Shown: piece by piece, positions 1-6,511 of the stretch
Numbering within the stretch: position 1 is the stretch's first letter
How the letters are laid out: each line of letters starts with the position of its first letter
NCBI GenBank assembly: GCA_038212375.1
Contig: JBBQUO010000020.1
Span: 1 to 11,050, forward strand
From: JBGTNQ01 sp038212375
GTDB taxonomy: Bacteria > Patescibacteriota > Minisyncoccia > Phycocordibacterales > Zambryskibacteraceae
Length of the DNA: 11,050 nt
Direction: 5' to 3'
Notes under the pieces: model-generated
The model's database searches: none
What the model was told of the DNA's origin: nothing
What the model saw: the letters and a program-made list of their open reading frames with translations, nothing else
Translations under genes and position numbers: made by a program

Positions 1-1309
1 CAGTAGCTACAGAAATATTTACACTCATACCAGAGAGTACTCGATCATCTTGTGTATCGAAGACGACCGTAACATCATAATTTACTACTCCTTGTGTAAC
101 TGTACCAACAAGGTCAACTTCAGAAACTGTTCCTGTGAGTGTAAGTCCATCGATAGCATCAAATGTGATTGTGGCCTTTTGGCCAATTTTTACTTTGGCA
201 GCATCTACTTCATTGAGTGAAATAGTTGCAATACTTTTTTTCGATATAAAGGTCCCAATTACTGTTCCTGAATTTATATCTTCTCCAAGTTTGACGTCAG
301 TCTTTGCGAGCACTCCATCAAATGGTGCACGGATAAATGAATCATCATACTCTTGCTGCTTTTGTTGAAGATTGAGAAGTTCAGCTTGTATGTCGAGAGG
401 CTCAGCTCCTGTTTGCGTTTTGAGAAGCGCTGCTTCACTGCTTGTAATACTTCCTTGCGCAGAAATGAGCGATGAGTAATTGGTATTGAGTGTCCCAATC
501 CAGGAATTTACACTACTGTTTGCAGATGCAGCCCCAGTCGAGTTGTAGGTAGATTGAGTTGCAAGAAAGGTAAGAGTATTTTGAGTATCCTTGACTGCGT
601 TCGACATTCCCAAAACCATAGTCTCAGTGTCTTTTAGCAACTTTTTAAGATCACTCGGTGAGCTACTTCTTGAAAGTGAATTGTATGTAAGCAAAGCGTT
701 TGTGTATATTCGTTTTGCGTTGTCGTACTTGGCTCCCGAGACATCGCGGTAGCCTCGCACTGTGTCACTTTGGCCAGCAAGGAAGTAATCTGCAAGATAC
801 CCTCCTTTTGAGTAAAACAATGAGTCCATTCCTGAAATAATGCCTGGGTAGGAAAGAAATGTATTTGAAATTGCTGACCACGTGTCACCATATGATTTTT
901 CTACATTATCTTGTGAAGATTGAACGTCGGATGTTTTTGCAGCTTCAGTAAGCTTCGCATAGGAAATTTTTGCACTTTCGAGTGCGTTGAGTGCATTCTG
1001 TGCATCAATACGAGCCAAGAGAGATCCTGCTGTGACCTCTGTTCCATCTACCGCAATGATTGAGAGTACTGAACCTGAAACTTTTGCTTTTAGATCCACT
1101 TGCCCTGACGAAGAAACTTGTCCAGTACCAGTAACCGTTGAAACAATGGTGCCTTTTTCTACTGTGCCAATAGTATAAAGCGTTTGAGCTGTTCCACTTG
1201 GCGCAAAAAACGTTCTGTAGGCTAAATATCCTACAAGAACTAAAACTACTAAACTTACGATTTTGTGAGCAAAAGCGAACGCACGAATTTTTGAAAAGAT
1301 TTGAATCAT
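1..1309 (-). CDS. HlyD-type periplasmic adaptor / membrane fusion protein (3' end outside window)
   Basis: The frame is open from an ATG at 1309 to the window edge, giving 436 residues with the C-terminus missing. Residues 16-33 are a single N-terminal membrane anchor. Residues about 71-102 form the first half of a lipoyl-like hairpin (VSGSVLSIIAVDGTEVTAGS), and about 320-353 form the second half (SFIRAPFDGVLAKTD). The roughly 200 residues between them are rich in Ala, Ser and Asn and probably include the coiled-coil hairpin. Residues from about 357 begin the beta-barrel domain. Family knowledge: such adaptors link an inner-membrane ABC or RND pump to the cell exterior. It is the fourth gene of a minus-strand operon, 8 bp after its neighbour, with no Shine-Dalgarno sequence. 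An ABC permease/ATPase pair such as MacB-like genes would be expected downstream, beyond position 1, but is not visible. The family is secure; the cargo is unknown. Confidence 0.9.
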   Translation of the reverse strand, partial: MIQIFSKIRAFAFAHKIVSLVVLVLVGYLAYRTFFAPSGTAQTLYTIGTVEKGTIVSTVTGTGQVSSSGQVDLKAKVSGSVLSIIAVDGTEVTAGSLLARIDAQNALNALESAKISYAKLTEAAKTSDVQSSQDNVEKSYGDTWSAISNTFLSYPGIISGMDSLFYSKGGYLADYFLAGQSDTVRGYRDVSGAKYDNAKRIYTNALLTYNSLSRSSSPSDLKKLLKDTETMVLGMSNAVKDTQNTLTFLATQSTYNSTGAASANSSVNSWIGTLNTNYSSLISAQGSITSSEAALLKTQTGAEPLDIQAELLNLQQKQQEYDDSFIRAPFDGVLAKTDVKLGEDINSGTVIGTFISKKSIATISLNEVDAAKVKIGQKATITFDAIDGLTLTGTVSEVDLVGTVTQGVVNYDVTVVFDTQDDRVLSGMSVNISVAT

Positions 1310-1317
1310 AAATATAC

Positions 1318-1815
1318 TTAGAATTTAGTACTAGTACTTGTTGTTGCTGCACCACTCATCATGTCAGTGGGTGGGGGAATCACACGAATCAGACGGGCAT
1401 CGATGGTAGCCTGTTCATCTGGCTCACCGAGAACTACCACAAAGTCACCTATTTTTAGGTCACCACTTTGGAGAGTATTTCTAAAGCGTCGAATTTGTGT
1501 TTCACTTTCAATAGTAATAACTTTTTCTGTATTGTCTTTGTCTGCGACAACAAATGTTGGAAGTGTTATACGAACAATTTTTCCGACTGAACCGTGACTA
1601 TTCATCATGTGATCGTTTGGTAGACCCCCCATAAATTCGTTCATATCATTACCAAATGCCCGGGCGTAGTTGTCTCCAAGTCCACGAGAGTACAAAGCTT
1701 TCCGATAACCAACCATTTCTCCTGCTTGAAAAATAGTCAGTACAATAACAAAGATACCGATCCTAATAAGAATTCTACGAAATTGCTTTGACTGTGTGAT
1801 GGAGTTGTAGTTCAT
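1318..1815 (-). CDS. Single-pass membrane protein with small beta domain (DUF5666-like)
   Basis: This is a 165-residue protein of unknown function. Residues 14-31 are one hydrophobic helix following a basic N-terminus (KQFRRILIR), so the rest is probably exposed outside the membrane. Residues 76-147 alternate short beta strands (VGKIVRITLPTFVVADK, then KVITIESETQIRRF, then GDFVVVLGEPDE, then ARLIRVIPPP), a pattern that resembles the DUF5666 or OB-like small barrel. Similar proteins occur in Parcubacteria as hypotheticals, from memory. The C-terminal tail is low complexity, rich in Ser and Thr. It lies 10 bp after the anti-sigma-like gene and 8 bp before the adaptor gene, so it is very likely cotranscribed and may assist the export complex. 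No Shine-Dalgarno sequence precedes the ATG. Confidence 0.8.
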   Translation of the reverse strand: MNYNSITQSKQFRRILIRIGIFVIVLTIFQAGEMVGYRKALYSRGLGDNYARAFGNDMNEFMGGLPNDHMMNSHGSVGKIVRITLPTFVVADKDNTEKVITIESETQIRRFRNTLQSGDLKIGDFVVVLGEPDEQATIDARLIRVIPPPTDMMSGAATTSTSTKF

Positions 1816-1825
1816 GTGTGTTTTG

Positions 1826-2227
1826 TTAGACAGTTTGCAAGGTTAATCGAAGTGGTTTATACCAGGATCCAATTGACCAAAGAAAAATTCCTGTCAGAAG
1901 TAATAATGTAGTAGCTCCTGTAATTGGTAAAGAGTCAGCAATAACACCACCAATTTCTTTCCAATACGAAAGTAAGGAAACGTTTTCACTTGAAATGAGA
2001 GAAAGATATTCAAAAAAACCAGATGTTGAAAGATATCCTGCAGTTTTTATGCCCAAAAAGACTGTTCCTGTAAGTGAAAATAGGCTAATGAATTTCATGC
2101 CAAATTGATACACACGAGATTTTTGTGTTTTATGTTGCTCAATCCGGTACATAATTCTCTTTTCTAATGTGTCAGAAAAAGATGGAATAGAGCTATCAGT
2201 AAAGGCTTTTTGAAGATTGTGATCCAT
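1826..2227 (-). CDS. Two-helix membrane protein, putative anti-sigma factor
   Basis: This 133-residue protein has a hydrophilic N-terminal part (residues 1-44, including SFSDTLEKRIMYRIEQHK) followed by two predicted membrane helices at about 45-62 and 102-121. It starts 15 bp after the stop codon of the ECF sigma factor. That position, and the layout of a short cytoplasmic segment followed by membrane helices, are typical of membrane-bound anti-sigma factors. There is no visible zinc-binding HxxxCxxC motif, so it is not a ZAS-type anti-sigma factor, and the function rests on context alone. It could instead be a structural partner of the exporter. No Shine-Dalgarno sequence precedes the start. 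Confidence 0.7.
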   Translation of the reverse strand: MDHNLQKAFTDSSIPSFSDTLEKRIMYRIEQHKTQKSRVYQFGMKFISLFSLTGTVFLGIKTAGYLSTSGFFEYLSLISSENVSLLSYWKEIGGVIADSLPITGATTLLLLTGIFLWSIGSWYKPLRLTLQTV

Positions 2228-2242
2228 AGTTAGTATACGAAG

Positions 2243-2827
2243 TTAGATGGCATTTTGGTGCATATGCCACTTTTCCTTCAAGAGGATAAGAGCTCTTCGA
2301 TATTGGCTTTTAACAGTGTTCATGGGTTTTTTCTGTATAACAGCGATTTCCTCAAAAGTCATATTACTTTGGTGTTTTAAAATAAGAATTGTCTTCATTT
2401 CGATAGGAATCTCTGAAAGCATCTGTATCAGTGTTTCTTGTTGTTCCTTCGATTCAAATATTTCATCAGCAAGGGGAAGTGAATCGGTTAGTGAATCAGT
2501 CAGAGTGTTTGTGTCGTTGTGAGTTTCATACTGCGAAAAAACATAAGGCTTTTTTTTGCGCAAAAAATCAATCGAAGTATTGCGTGCAATCCCTATGAGC
2601 CAGGCTTTAAATGACAGTGTTTTTTCGAACTGAGCAATTTTAGTCCATGCTTTTAGGAATACCTCTTGGGATATATCCTCAGCCTCATCTTTTGAAAGAG
2701 TCATTCGGAAGCAAAATGCGTACACTGAAGGAAGGTTTCGTGTAACCAAAGCTTCAAATGCTTGGCTATCGCCACTTTGAAATAAACTAACCAGTTCTTC
2801 ATCTGTGTAATCCATAAAGACTTTCAT
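2243..2827 (-). CDS. RNA polymerase ECF-type sigma-70 factor
   Basis: The 194-residue length and layout match ECF sigma factors. Region 2 covers about residues 10-92, with the core-binding stretch DEAEDISQEVFLKAW at 47-61 and the -10-reading segment SFKAWLIGIARNTSIDFLR at 72-90. A polar linker (about 93-125) carries the short repeat TDSLTDSL. Region 4 covers about 128-185, with the helix-turn-helix MTFEEIAVIQKKPMNTVKSQYRRAL that reads the -35 element. It directs RNA polymerase to a specific set of promoters. It is the first gene of the minus-strand operon that ends in the HlyD adaptor, so it probably controls an envelope or export response, perhaps including its own operon. AAGGAG lies 21 nt before the ATG, which is too far to be an ideal ribosome site; M5 (MDYTDEE) is an alternative start. 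Confidence 0.93.
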   Translation of the reverse strand: MKVFMDYTDEELVSLFQSGDSQAFEALVTRNLPSVYAFCFRMTLSKDEAEDISQEVFLKAWTKIAQFEKTLSFKAWLIGIARNTSIDFLRKKKPYVFSQYETHNDTNTLTDSLTDSLPLADEIFESKEQQETLIQMLSEIPIEMKTILILKHQSNMTFEEIAVIQKKPMNTVKSQYRRALILLKEKWHMHQNAI

Positions 2828-2927
2828 ACTAGCATATTGATTATTTTGCTCCTTAAATAGTAATTTCTTTCGTCTTTTTATTGGAGACTTTCATTTTTGA
2901 AAACCACAATCCAATTGATAAACCGAG

Positions 2928-2964
2928 TGAGAAAAGGCGCTCTGTCGGCAGCTATTTTTTCTCA
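2928..2964. repeat. 8-bp inverted repeat in the sigma/doxX intergenic region
   Basis: TGAGAAAA at 2928-2935 is matched by its reverse complement TTTTCTCA at 2957-2964, with 21 nt between. It lies just upstream of the candidate doxX -10 element and within the 193-bp divergent region between doxX and the sigma operon. It could be an operator or a weak hairpin. The arms are AT-rich, so chance is possible. Confidence 0.35.
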
Positions 2965-2974
2965 AAAATCCAGG

Positions 2975-2980
2975 TATAAT
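2975..2980 (+). promoter_or_regulatory. Candidate -10 element for the doxX-family gene
   Basis: A perfect TATAAT lies 40 nt before the doxX-family start codon. No good -35 hexamer is found 16-18 nt upstream (the sequence there is CTATTT). A perfect 7-bp inverted repeat, ATAAATA/TATTTAT (3004-3018), sits directly before the ATG; it may be AT-rich coincidence. Confidence 0.4.
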
Positions 2981-3020
2981 TGAGCAGTATCCATTAGTTA
3001 GTTATAAATAATATTTATCT

Positions 3021-3419
3021 ATGTTTAAGAAAATTTTTGGAGACCACGCTCATAATATTGGAGTTTTGATTCTTCGAATTGCAGTGGGAACTATCTTTGT
3101 ATGGCATGGATGGCTAAAGCTCAGTGATATGGCTATGACCGTAAAGTTTTTCGGAATGATTGGATATCCAGGGTATGTTGCATACGCTGTCATGCTTTCA
3201 GAATTACTCGGCGGTATCGCAATTCTTCTTGGTGCATGGGTAGCCTACAGTACAATTCCGATTATTGTAGTTATGATTTCAGCTATTGTTATCACAGGAG
3301 TACATAGGGGGGTATATTGGGGTCACGAACTAGAGCTTGTATTGTTAGCCGCTGCGTTTGCAATCGCGTGCATTGGAGCAGGGAAATATTCTCTTGATCG
3401 ATTGATGAAAAAGAACTAA
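3021..3419 (+). CDS. DoxX-family integral membrane protein
   Basis: This 132-residue protein has four predicted membrane helices, at about 13-31, 53-71, 76-95 and 104-120. The first helix carries the family signature (LRIAVGTIFVWHGWLKL), and GYPGYVAYAVMLSELLGGIAILLG covers the usual conserved turn and second helix. The length is typical of DoxX/DoxD-like proteins, which occur in the cytoplasmic membrane and have been linked to quinone-dependent oxidation or redox homeostasis; the exact substrate here is unknown. There is no Shine-Dalgarno sequence before the ATG. It is a single-gene plus-strand unit. Its TAA (3417-3419) overlaps the stop codon of the convergent dehydratase gene, leaving no room for a terminator between them. 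Confidence 0.9.
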   Translation: MFKKIFGDHAHNIGVLILRIAVGTIFVWHGWLKLSDMAMTVKFFGMIGYPGYVAYAVMLSELLGGIAILLGAWVAYSTIPIIVVMISAIVITGVHRGVYWGHELELVLLAAAFAIACIGAGKYSLDRLMKKN

Positions 3420-3754
3420 TCAGAGAGCACTAGCTCATCTATTTTTGCTGCCAAAATAAAATCGTTATCAGAAAGTCCGCCAATCGCATGTGTCGACAGG
3501 CGGATTTTTACTTTATTCCACCCAAAGATAGTAATATCAGGATGATGCCCTTCTGCTTCTGCAATTTCTCCAACCTTGTTTACAAACCAAAGTGCTTGAG
3601 CAAAATCTCTACAGAGCAAAGTTTTTTCAATCGCTTCATCTTCAATGAGATGCCATGTATTGATTTCGTGTAAAAGTTCGGTATTGCGGATATGATCGAG
3701 AGGTTTTACGCTTCCTTCACACGGTGTGCAGTGTTTTGAGGACAAGTGATGCAT
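3416..3754 (-). CDS. phhB: 4a-hydroxytetrahydrobiopterin dehydratase (pterin-4a-carbinolamine dehydratase)
   Basis: This 112-residue protein carries the family signature from residue 66: EAEGHHPD, then W79, then STHAIGGLSDND. His70, His71 and His89 correspond to the three catalytic-site histidines of the family. The enzyme dehydrates 4a-hydroxytetrahydrobiopterin after aromatic amino acid hydroxylation, allowing cofactor recycling in the cytoplasm. No hydroxylase gene is in the window, so its role here may be repair of damaged reduced pterins or folates, which is inference. The start ATG at 3754 lies 2 bp after the stop codon of the LOG gene, and AGGA in the end of that gene is 6 nt upstream, a well-placed ribosome site. 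The extra Cys/His-rich N-terminus (HHLSSKHCTPCEG) is slightly longer than in minimal members. Confidence 0.93.
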   Translation of the reverse strand: MHHLSSKHCTPCEGSVKPLDHIRNTELLHEINTWHLIEDEAIEKTLLCRDFAQALWFVNKVGEIAEAEGHHPDITIFGWNKVKIRLSTHAIGGLSDNDFILAAKIDELVLSD

Positions 3755-3756
3755 AT

Positions 3757-4485
3757 CTATTCCTGTTCTTCAATAGGGTTAACCTTAAGGCCATCGTATG
3801 GAATGGATCCTCTGACTGGAGCATTTCGAATAATTGTAAGGATCTCTTCTTCATCATCAGTTATCACAAAAAGATCAAAATCTGATAGTTCAATGTTTTC
3901 TCTTGTGAGAAGTTCATCTTTAATAAAATTGAGAGTTTTGTTCCAAAATTCAGAACCTACGAGAATCATCGGTACTCTAGGAATTTTGTTTGTCTGAAGC
4001 AGTGTTATAATTTCAAAAAATTCATCAAGAGTTCCAAATCCACCAGGAAAAAAAAGAAAAGCTTCAGCAGAATAAGTAAGGCACACCTTCCGGCTAAAGA
4101 AATAATAAAAATCAATATGGTCTGTAAGATACTTATTTACGATCTGCTCCTTTGGGAGTCTGATGGTGAGCCCTACCGAAATTCCTCCAACCTCTTTTGC
4201 CCCACGATTTGCTGCTTCCATAATACCTGGTCCACCACCTGAAGTAACAGCGTACCCGAGTTCCTTAGCAACTCTTCCTGCGATGTGTCTCGCCTTCATA
4301 TAAAACTGATTAGTTTCAGGAGATCTTGCAGATCCAAAGAAAGTTACAGAGCGTTCGAATTGGTCCAGAAATTTAAAACCTTCAGTAAATTCTCTTGAAA
4401 TTTCGTACACACGTTCCTGTGTAGCTTCATGAATTTCGGCCAAAGTGAGTGGTGATGATGGCATTTTTTTGTCAGATGTTTCCAT
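3757..4485 (-). CDS. LOG-family (TIGR00730-like) Rossmann-fold protein, putative nucleotide phosphoribohydrolase
   Basis: This 242-residue protein has the LOG/lysine-decarboxylase-like fold signatures: FFGSAR at 49-54, TSGGGPGIMEAANRGA at 81-96, FFSRKV at 129-134 and PGGFGTLDEFFE at 147-158. In characterised LOG proteins the PGGxGTxxE motif binds and cleaves the N-glycosidic bond of nucleoside 5'-monophosphates, releasing a base (cytokinin activation in plants). In bacteria the physiological substrate is often unknown. Older annotations call these lysine decarboxylases, which is not supported. It is longer at both ends than small LOG proteins and resembles the larger bacterial type. It is the first gene of a two-gene unit with the dehydratase, 2 bp apart. 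An extended -10 element lies just upstream. Confidence 0.9.
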   Translation of the reverse strand: METSDKKMPSSPLTLAEIHEATQERVYEISREFTEGFKFLDQFERSVTFFGSARSPETNQFYMKARHIAGRVAKELGYAVTSGGGPGIMEAANRGAKEVGGISVGLTIRLPKEQIVNKYLTDHIDFYYFFSRKVCLTYSAEAFLFFPGGFGTLDEFFEIITLLQTNKIPRVPMILVGSEFWNKTLNFIKDELLTRENIELSDFDLFVITDDEEEILTIIRNAPVRGSIPYDGLKVNPIEEQE

Positions 4486-4507
4486 ACATATTTTGTGTTA
4501 ATGACTT

Positions 4508-4516
4508 AGTATAGCA
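4508..4516 (-). promoter_or_regulatory. Extended -10 promoter for the LOG/dehydratase unit
   Basis: On the minus strand TGCTATACT reads as an extended -10 (TGn followed by TATACT), ending 22 nt before the LOG start codon at 4485. The -35 position (CTCCTA) has no match, as is common with extended -10 promoters. The implied 5' leader is about 15 nt and has no Shine-Dalgarno sequence. Confidence 0.5.
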
Positions 4517-4587
4517 TCTTCCATTTTTTCTAGGAGAGGGATATACTGTCCATATTACTGTAATAGCACGGGAGCTAACGAAACATT

Positions 4588-5088
4588 GTGCAAAATCACA
4601 TGAACAAAAATACTTGGATTGCGGTTGCGGTGAGCGTTTTCGCAGTAGGATTTTATCTGTTTGGAGGAACAATTGTAAGTATGTTTAGCGTAGGAAATCC
4701 TGATACACAATCAACACAAAAAACTATGAATACAAATGTAGATAATCAAAGCGGTACGGAAGGATTTCTTGTACAAGATGAAGTAATTGGAACTGGAGAT
4801 ATTGCAACCCCCGGAAGCACTATATCAGTACATTATGTTGGTACATTCGAAAACGGACAAAAGTTCGATAGCTCTATCGATCGTGGTGAACCATTTGAAT
4901 TCGTTCTTGGCGCAGGAAGAGTGATCAAGGGTTGGGATCTTGGATTTTCAGGTATGAAAGTTGGTGGTAAGCGTAGACTTACAATCCCATCTAGTCTCGG
5001 ATATGGCAGTAATCAAGTTGGTCCGATTCCTCCAAACTCAACACTTATTTTTGAAGTTGAATTGCTTGCGGTTCATAAAGCTCAGTAA
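4588..5088 (+). CDS. Membrane-anchored FKBP-type peptidyl-prolyl cis-trans isomerase
   Basis: This 166-residue protein has one N-terminal membrane helix (about 9-33), a polar linker rich in Asn, Thr and Gln (34-57) and a complete FKBP domain (58-163). Residues matching the FKBP12 active site are present: Y83, F93, D94, F103 or F105, V112, I113, W116, Y139 and F155, with GAGRVIKGWDLGFSGMKVGG at its centre. It catalyses proline cis-trans isomerisation and, being anchored, probably helps fold exported proteins at the outer face of the membrane. The start is uncertain: GTG at 4588 has GGAG 13 nt upstream, while ATG at 4600 would remove four residues. It is transcribed divergently from the LOG gene, and TATACT at 4542-4547 is a weak -10 candidate. 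It ends at a strong terminator, so it is monocistronic. Confidence 0.93.
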   Translation: MQNHMNKNTWIAVAVSVFAVGFYLFGGTIVSMFSVGNPDTQSTQKTMNTNVDNQSGTEGFLVQDEVIGTGDIATPGSTISVHYVGTFENGQKFDSSIDRGEPFEFVLGAGRVIKGWDLGFSGMKVGGKRRLTIPSSLGYGSNQVGPIPPNSTLIFEVELLAVHKAQ

Positions 5089-5106
5089 TATACATACAAC
5101 AATAAT

Positions 5107-5138
5107 AAAAAGCGGCTATCTACGGTAGTCGCTTTTTT
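5107..5138 (+). terminator. Rho-independent terminator of the FKBP gene
   Basis: A 10-bp stem (AAAGCGGCTA at 5109-5118 with TAGTCGCTTT at 5126-5135, one G-T wobble) closes a 7-nt loop and is followed by six T. Flanking A and T runs lengthen the stem, and read on the minus strand it also ends in a T run, so it could work in both directions. Confidence 0.92.
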
Positions 5139-5180
5139 GTTCCATCTTCATTTAATACGAAATTCCTGTATTGTATCAAA

Positions 5181-6401
5181 ATGACACCGATTACATTTAC
5201 GATAAAAAAGAAACTTGATACTCGCCTTGGAAGAGCTGGAGTTATCACAACTCCTCACGGTGACATTGAGACTCCTGCTTTTGTTTCTGTCGGAACAAAA
5301 GCGACTGTCAAAGCTGTCACTGTTGAATTACTGAAGGAGGCTGGCGCTCAAGTTGTGCTCGCAAACACATATCACTTGTACCTTCAGCCAGGTGATGAGC
5401 TTATTAAAGAAGCAGGTGGTATTCATACATTTATGAACTGGAAAGGACCTACCATGACTGACTCTGGTGGGTTTCAAGTGTTTTCTCTTGGCTCTGCGTA
5501 TGGAAAAGATATTAGTAAGATCACCCAAATAACCGATCCAAGTTTATTGATTCCAGAGCGTTCTCTCGATTCAGTGATTCCACTTGCGAAAGTCGGACAG
5601 GATGGAGTTTCATTTAAATCCCATCTTGATGGATCACTTCATTACATCACTCCAGAAAAATCTATCGAGATTCAACACAACATCGGCGCGGATATCATCT
5701 TTGCATTCGATGAGTGTACATCTCCCACAGACTCTATCGCGTACCAAGAAGAAGCGCTCAACCGTACTCATCGCTGGGCTCAAAGAAGTCTCGATTTTCA
5801 TACATCAAAACCAAATGCAGAAACACAAGCATTGTTTGGTATTGTCCAAGGTGGTAGAGATGAAACACTTCGCAAGCGTAGTGCCAAAGAAATTTCAGAG
5901 ATGCAGAGTAATGGAGCTTCGTTTGATGGATTCGGTATCGGAGGATCGTTTGCAAAAGAAGATATGTCGACTGCAGTAAAGTGGGTCAATGAAATCCTTC
6001 CTGAAGAAAAGCCGAGGCATCTTCTGGGCATCGGTGAACCCGAAGATCTTTTTATGGGGGTAGAAAATGGCATTGATCTTTTTGATTGCGTACTTCCTAC
6101 TAGACTCGGAAGAAATGGAACCATCTTTACCAAAAGAGGGAAGATTCACATTACCAATGCAGAATTTACCAGAGACTTCTCACCGATAGAAAGCGATTGC
6201 GATTGCTACGCATGTAAGAATTATTCAAAGGCATACATTTCATACCTTTTTAAAGCCAAAGAGATGCTTGCTGGCACTCTCGCTTCTACTCACAATATTC
6301 ACTTTATCGTTTCTCTTGTAGCTAACATGCGAAAAGCAATTCTCGACGAAACTTTTGATGAATTAAAAAAAACTTTTCTGAGACAGTACAAAAAGATCTA
6401 A
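5181..6401 (+). CDS. tgt: tRNA-guanine transglycosylase
   Basis: This 406-residue enzyme exchanges guanine 34 of tRNAs with GUN anticodons for a queuine precursor (preQ1 in bacteria). Active-site residues, named by comparison with the Zymomonas enzyme, are visible: D94 in TDSGGFQ, D177 in AFDEC, GIVQGG at 220-225, GIGGS at 252-256 and the nucleophile D302 in GIDLFDCVLPTR. The zinc site is C340, C342, C345 and H371, with the same spacing as in Zymomonas. The protein is longer than the usual 375-386 residues because of an insertion of roughly 29 residues between D94 and D177 (within about 104-140). There is no Shine-Dalgarno sequence before the ATG; TATTGT at 5169-5174 would place a transcript start at the ATG itself, so it may be leaderless. 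No terminator is seen after its stop. Confidence 0.97.
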   Translation: MTPITFTIKKKLDTRLGRAGVITTPHGDIETPAFVSVGTKATVKAVTVELLKEAGAQVVLANTYHLYLQPGDELIKEAGGIHTFMNWKGPTMTDSGGFQVFSLGSAYGKDISKITQITDPSLLIPERSLDSVIPLAKVGQDGVSFKSHLDGSLHYITPEKSIEIQHNIGADIIFAFDECTSPTDSIAYQEEALNRTHRWAQRSLDFHTSKPNAETQALFGIVQGGRDETLRKRSAKEISEMQSNGASFDGFGIGGSFAKEDMSTAVKWVNEILPEEKPRHLLGIGEPEDLFMGVENGIDLFDCVLPTRLGRNGTIFTKRGKIHITNAEFTRDFSPIESDCDCYACKNYSKAYISYLFKAKEMLAGTLASTHNIHFIVSLVANMRKAILDETFDELKKTFLRQYKKI

Positions 6402-6423
6402 GAAATAAGTCGACCTTCAAAAC

Positions 6424-6453
6424 TTGACATTTAAGCATTAAATGTTATATAAT
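6424..6453 (+). promoter_or_regulatory. Consensus sigma-70 promoter of the lipoprotein gene
   Basis: TTGACA (6424-6429) and TATAAT (6448-6453) both match the consensus exactly and are 18 bp apart. Transcription should start near 6460, giving a leader of about 50 nt before the lipoprotein ATG at 6512. It is the strongest-looking promoter in the window. Confidence 0.85.
6427..6445. promoter_or_regulatory. Candidate operator: perfect inverted repeat between -35 and -10
   Basis: ACATTTAA (6427-6434) and TTAAATGT (6438-6445) are perfect reverse complements separated by GCA. The repeat overlaps the end of the -35 hexamer and fills most of the promoter spacer, the position of an operator for a dimeric repressor. 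The binding protein is not identifiable from the window. Confidence 0.5.
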
Positions 6454-6470
6454 TGGAGAAGAAACATTCA

Positions 6471-6486
6471 GAACGGGCTTCCGTTC
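6471..6486 (+). other. Hairpin in the lipoprotein mRNA leader
   Basis: GAACGG and CCGTTC form a perfect 6-bp stem around the tetraloop GCTT, about 11 nt after the expected transcript start. It is followed by AAAA rather than a T run, so it is not a terminator. It may stabilise the mRNA 5' end or be a protein site. Confidence 0.5.
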
Positions 6487-6511
6487 AAAATCTATCCATT
6501 TGGAGATGTTC

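Noticed and set aside
135..1178. Plus-strand frames opposite the HlyD adaptor gene
   Set aside because: The minus-strand frame is continuous over 436 codons with clear family motifs; the opposite frames are unrelated Ser/Val-rich shadows.
5139..5180. A preQ1 riboswitch in front of tgt
   Set aside because: Only about 40 nt separate the FKBP terminator from the tgt start, and no pseudoknot-like pairing was seen.
6500..6511. Earlier lipoprotein starts at TTG 6500 or ATG 6506
   Set aside because: Both overlap the GGAG that is correctly placed for ATG 6512, and they would add only acidic residues before the signal peptide.
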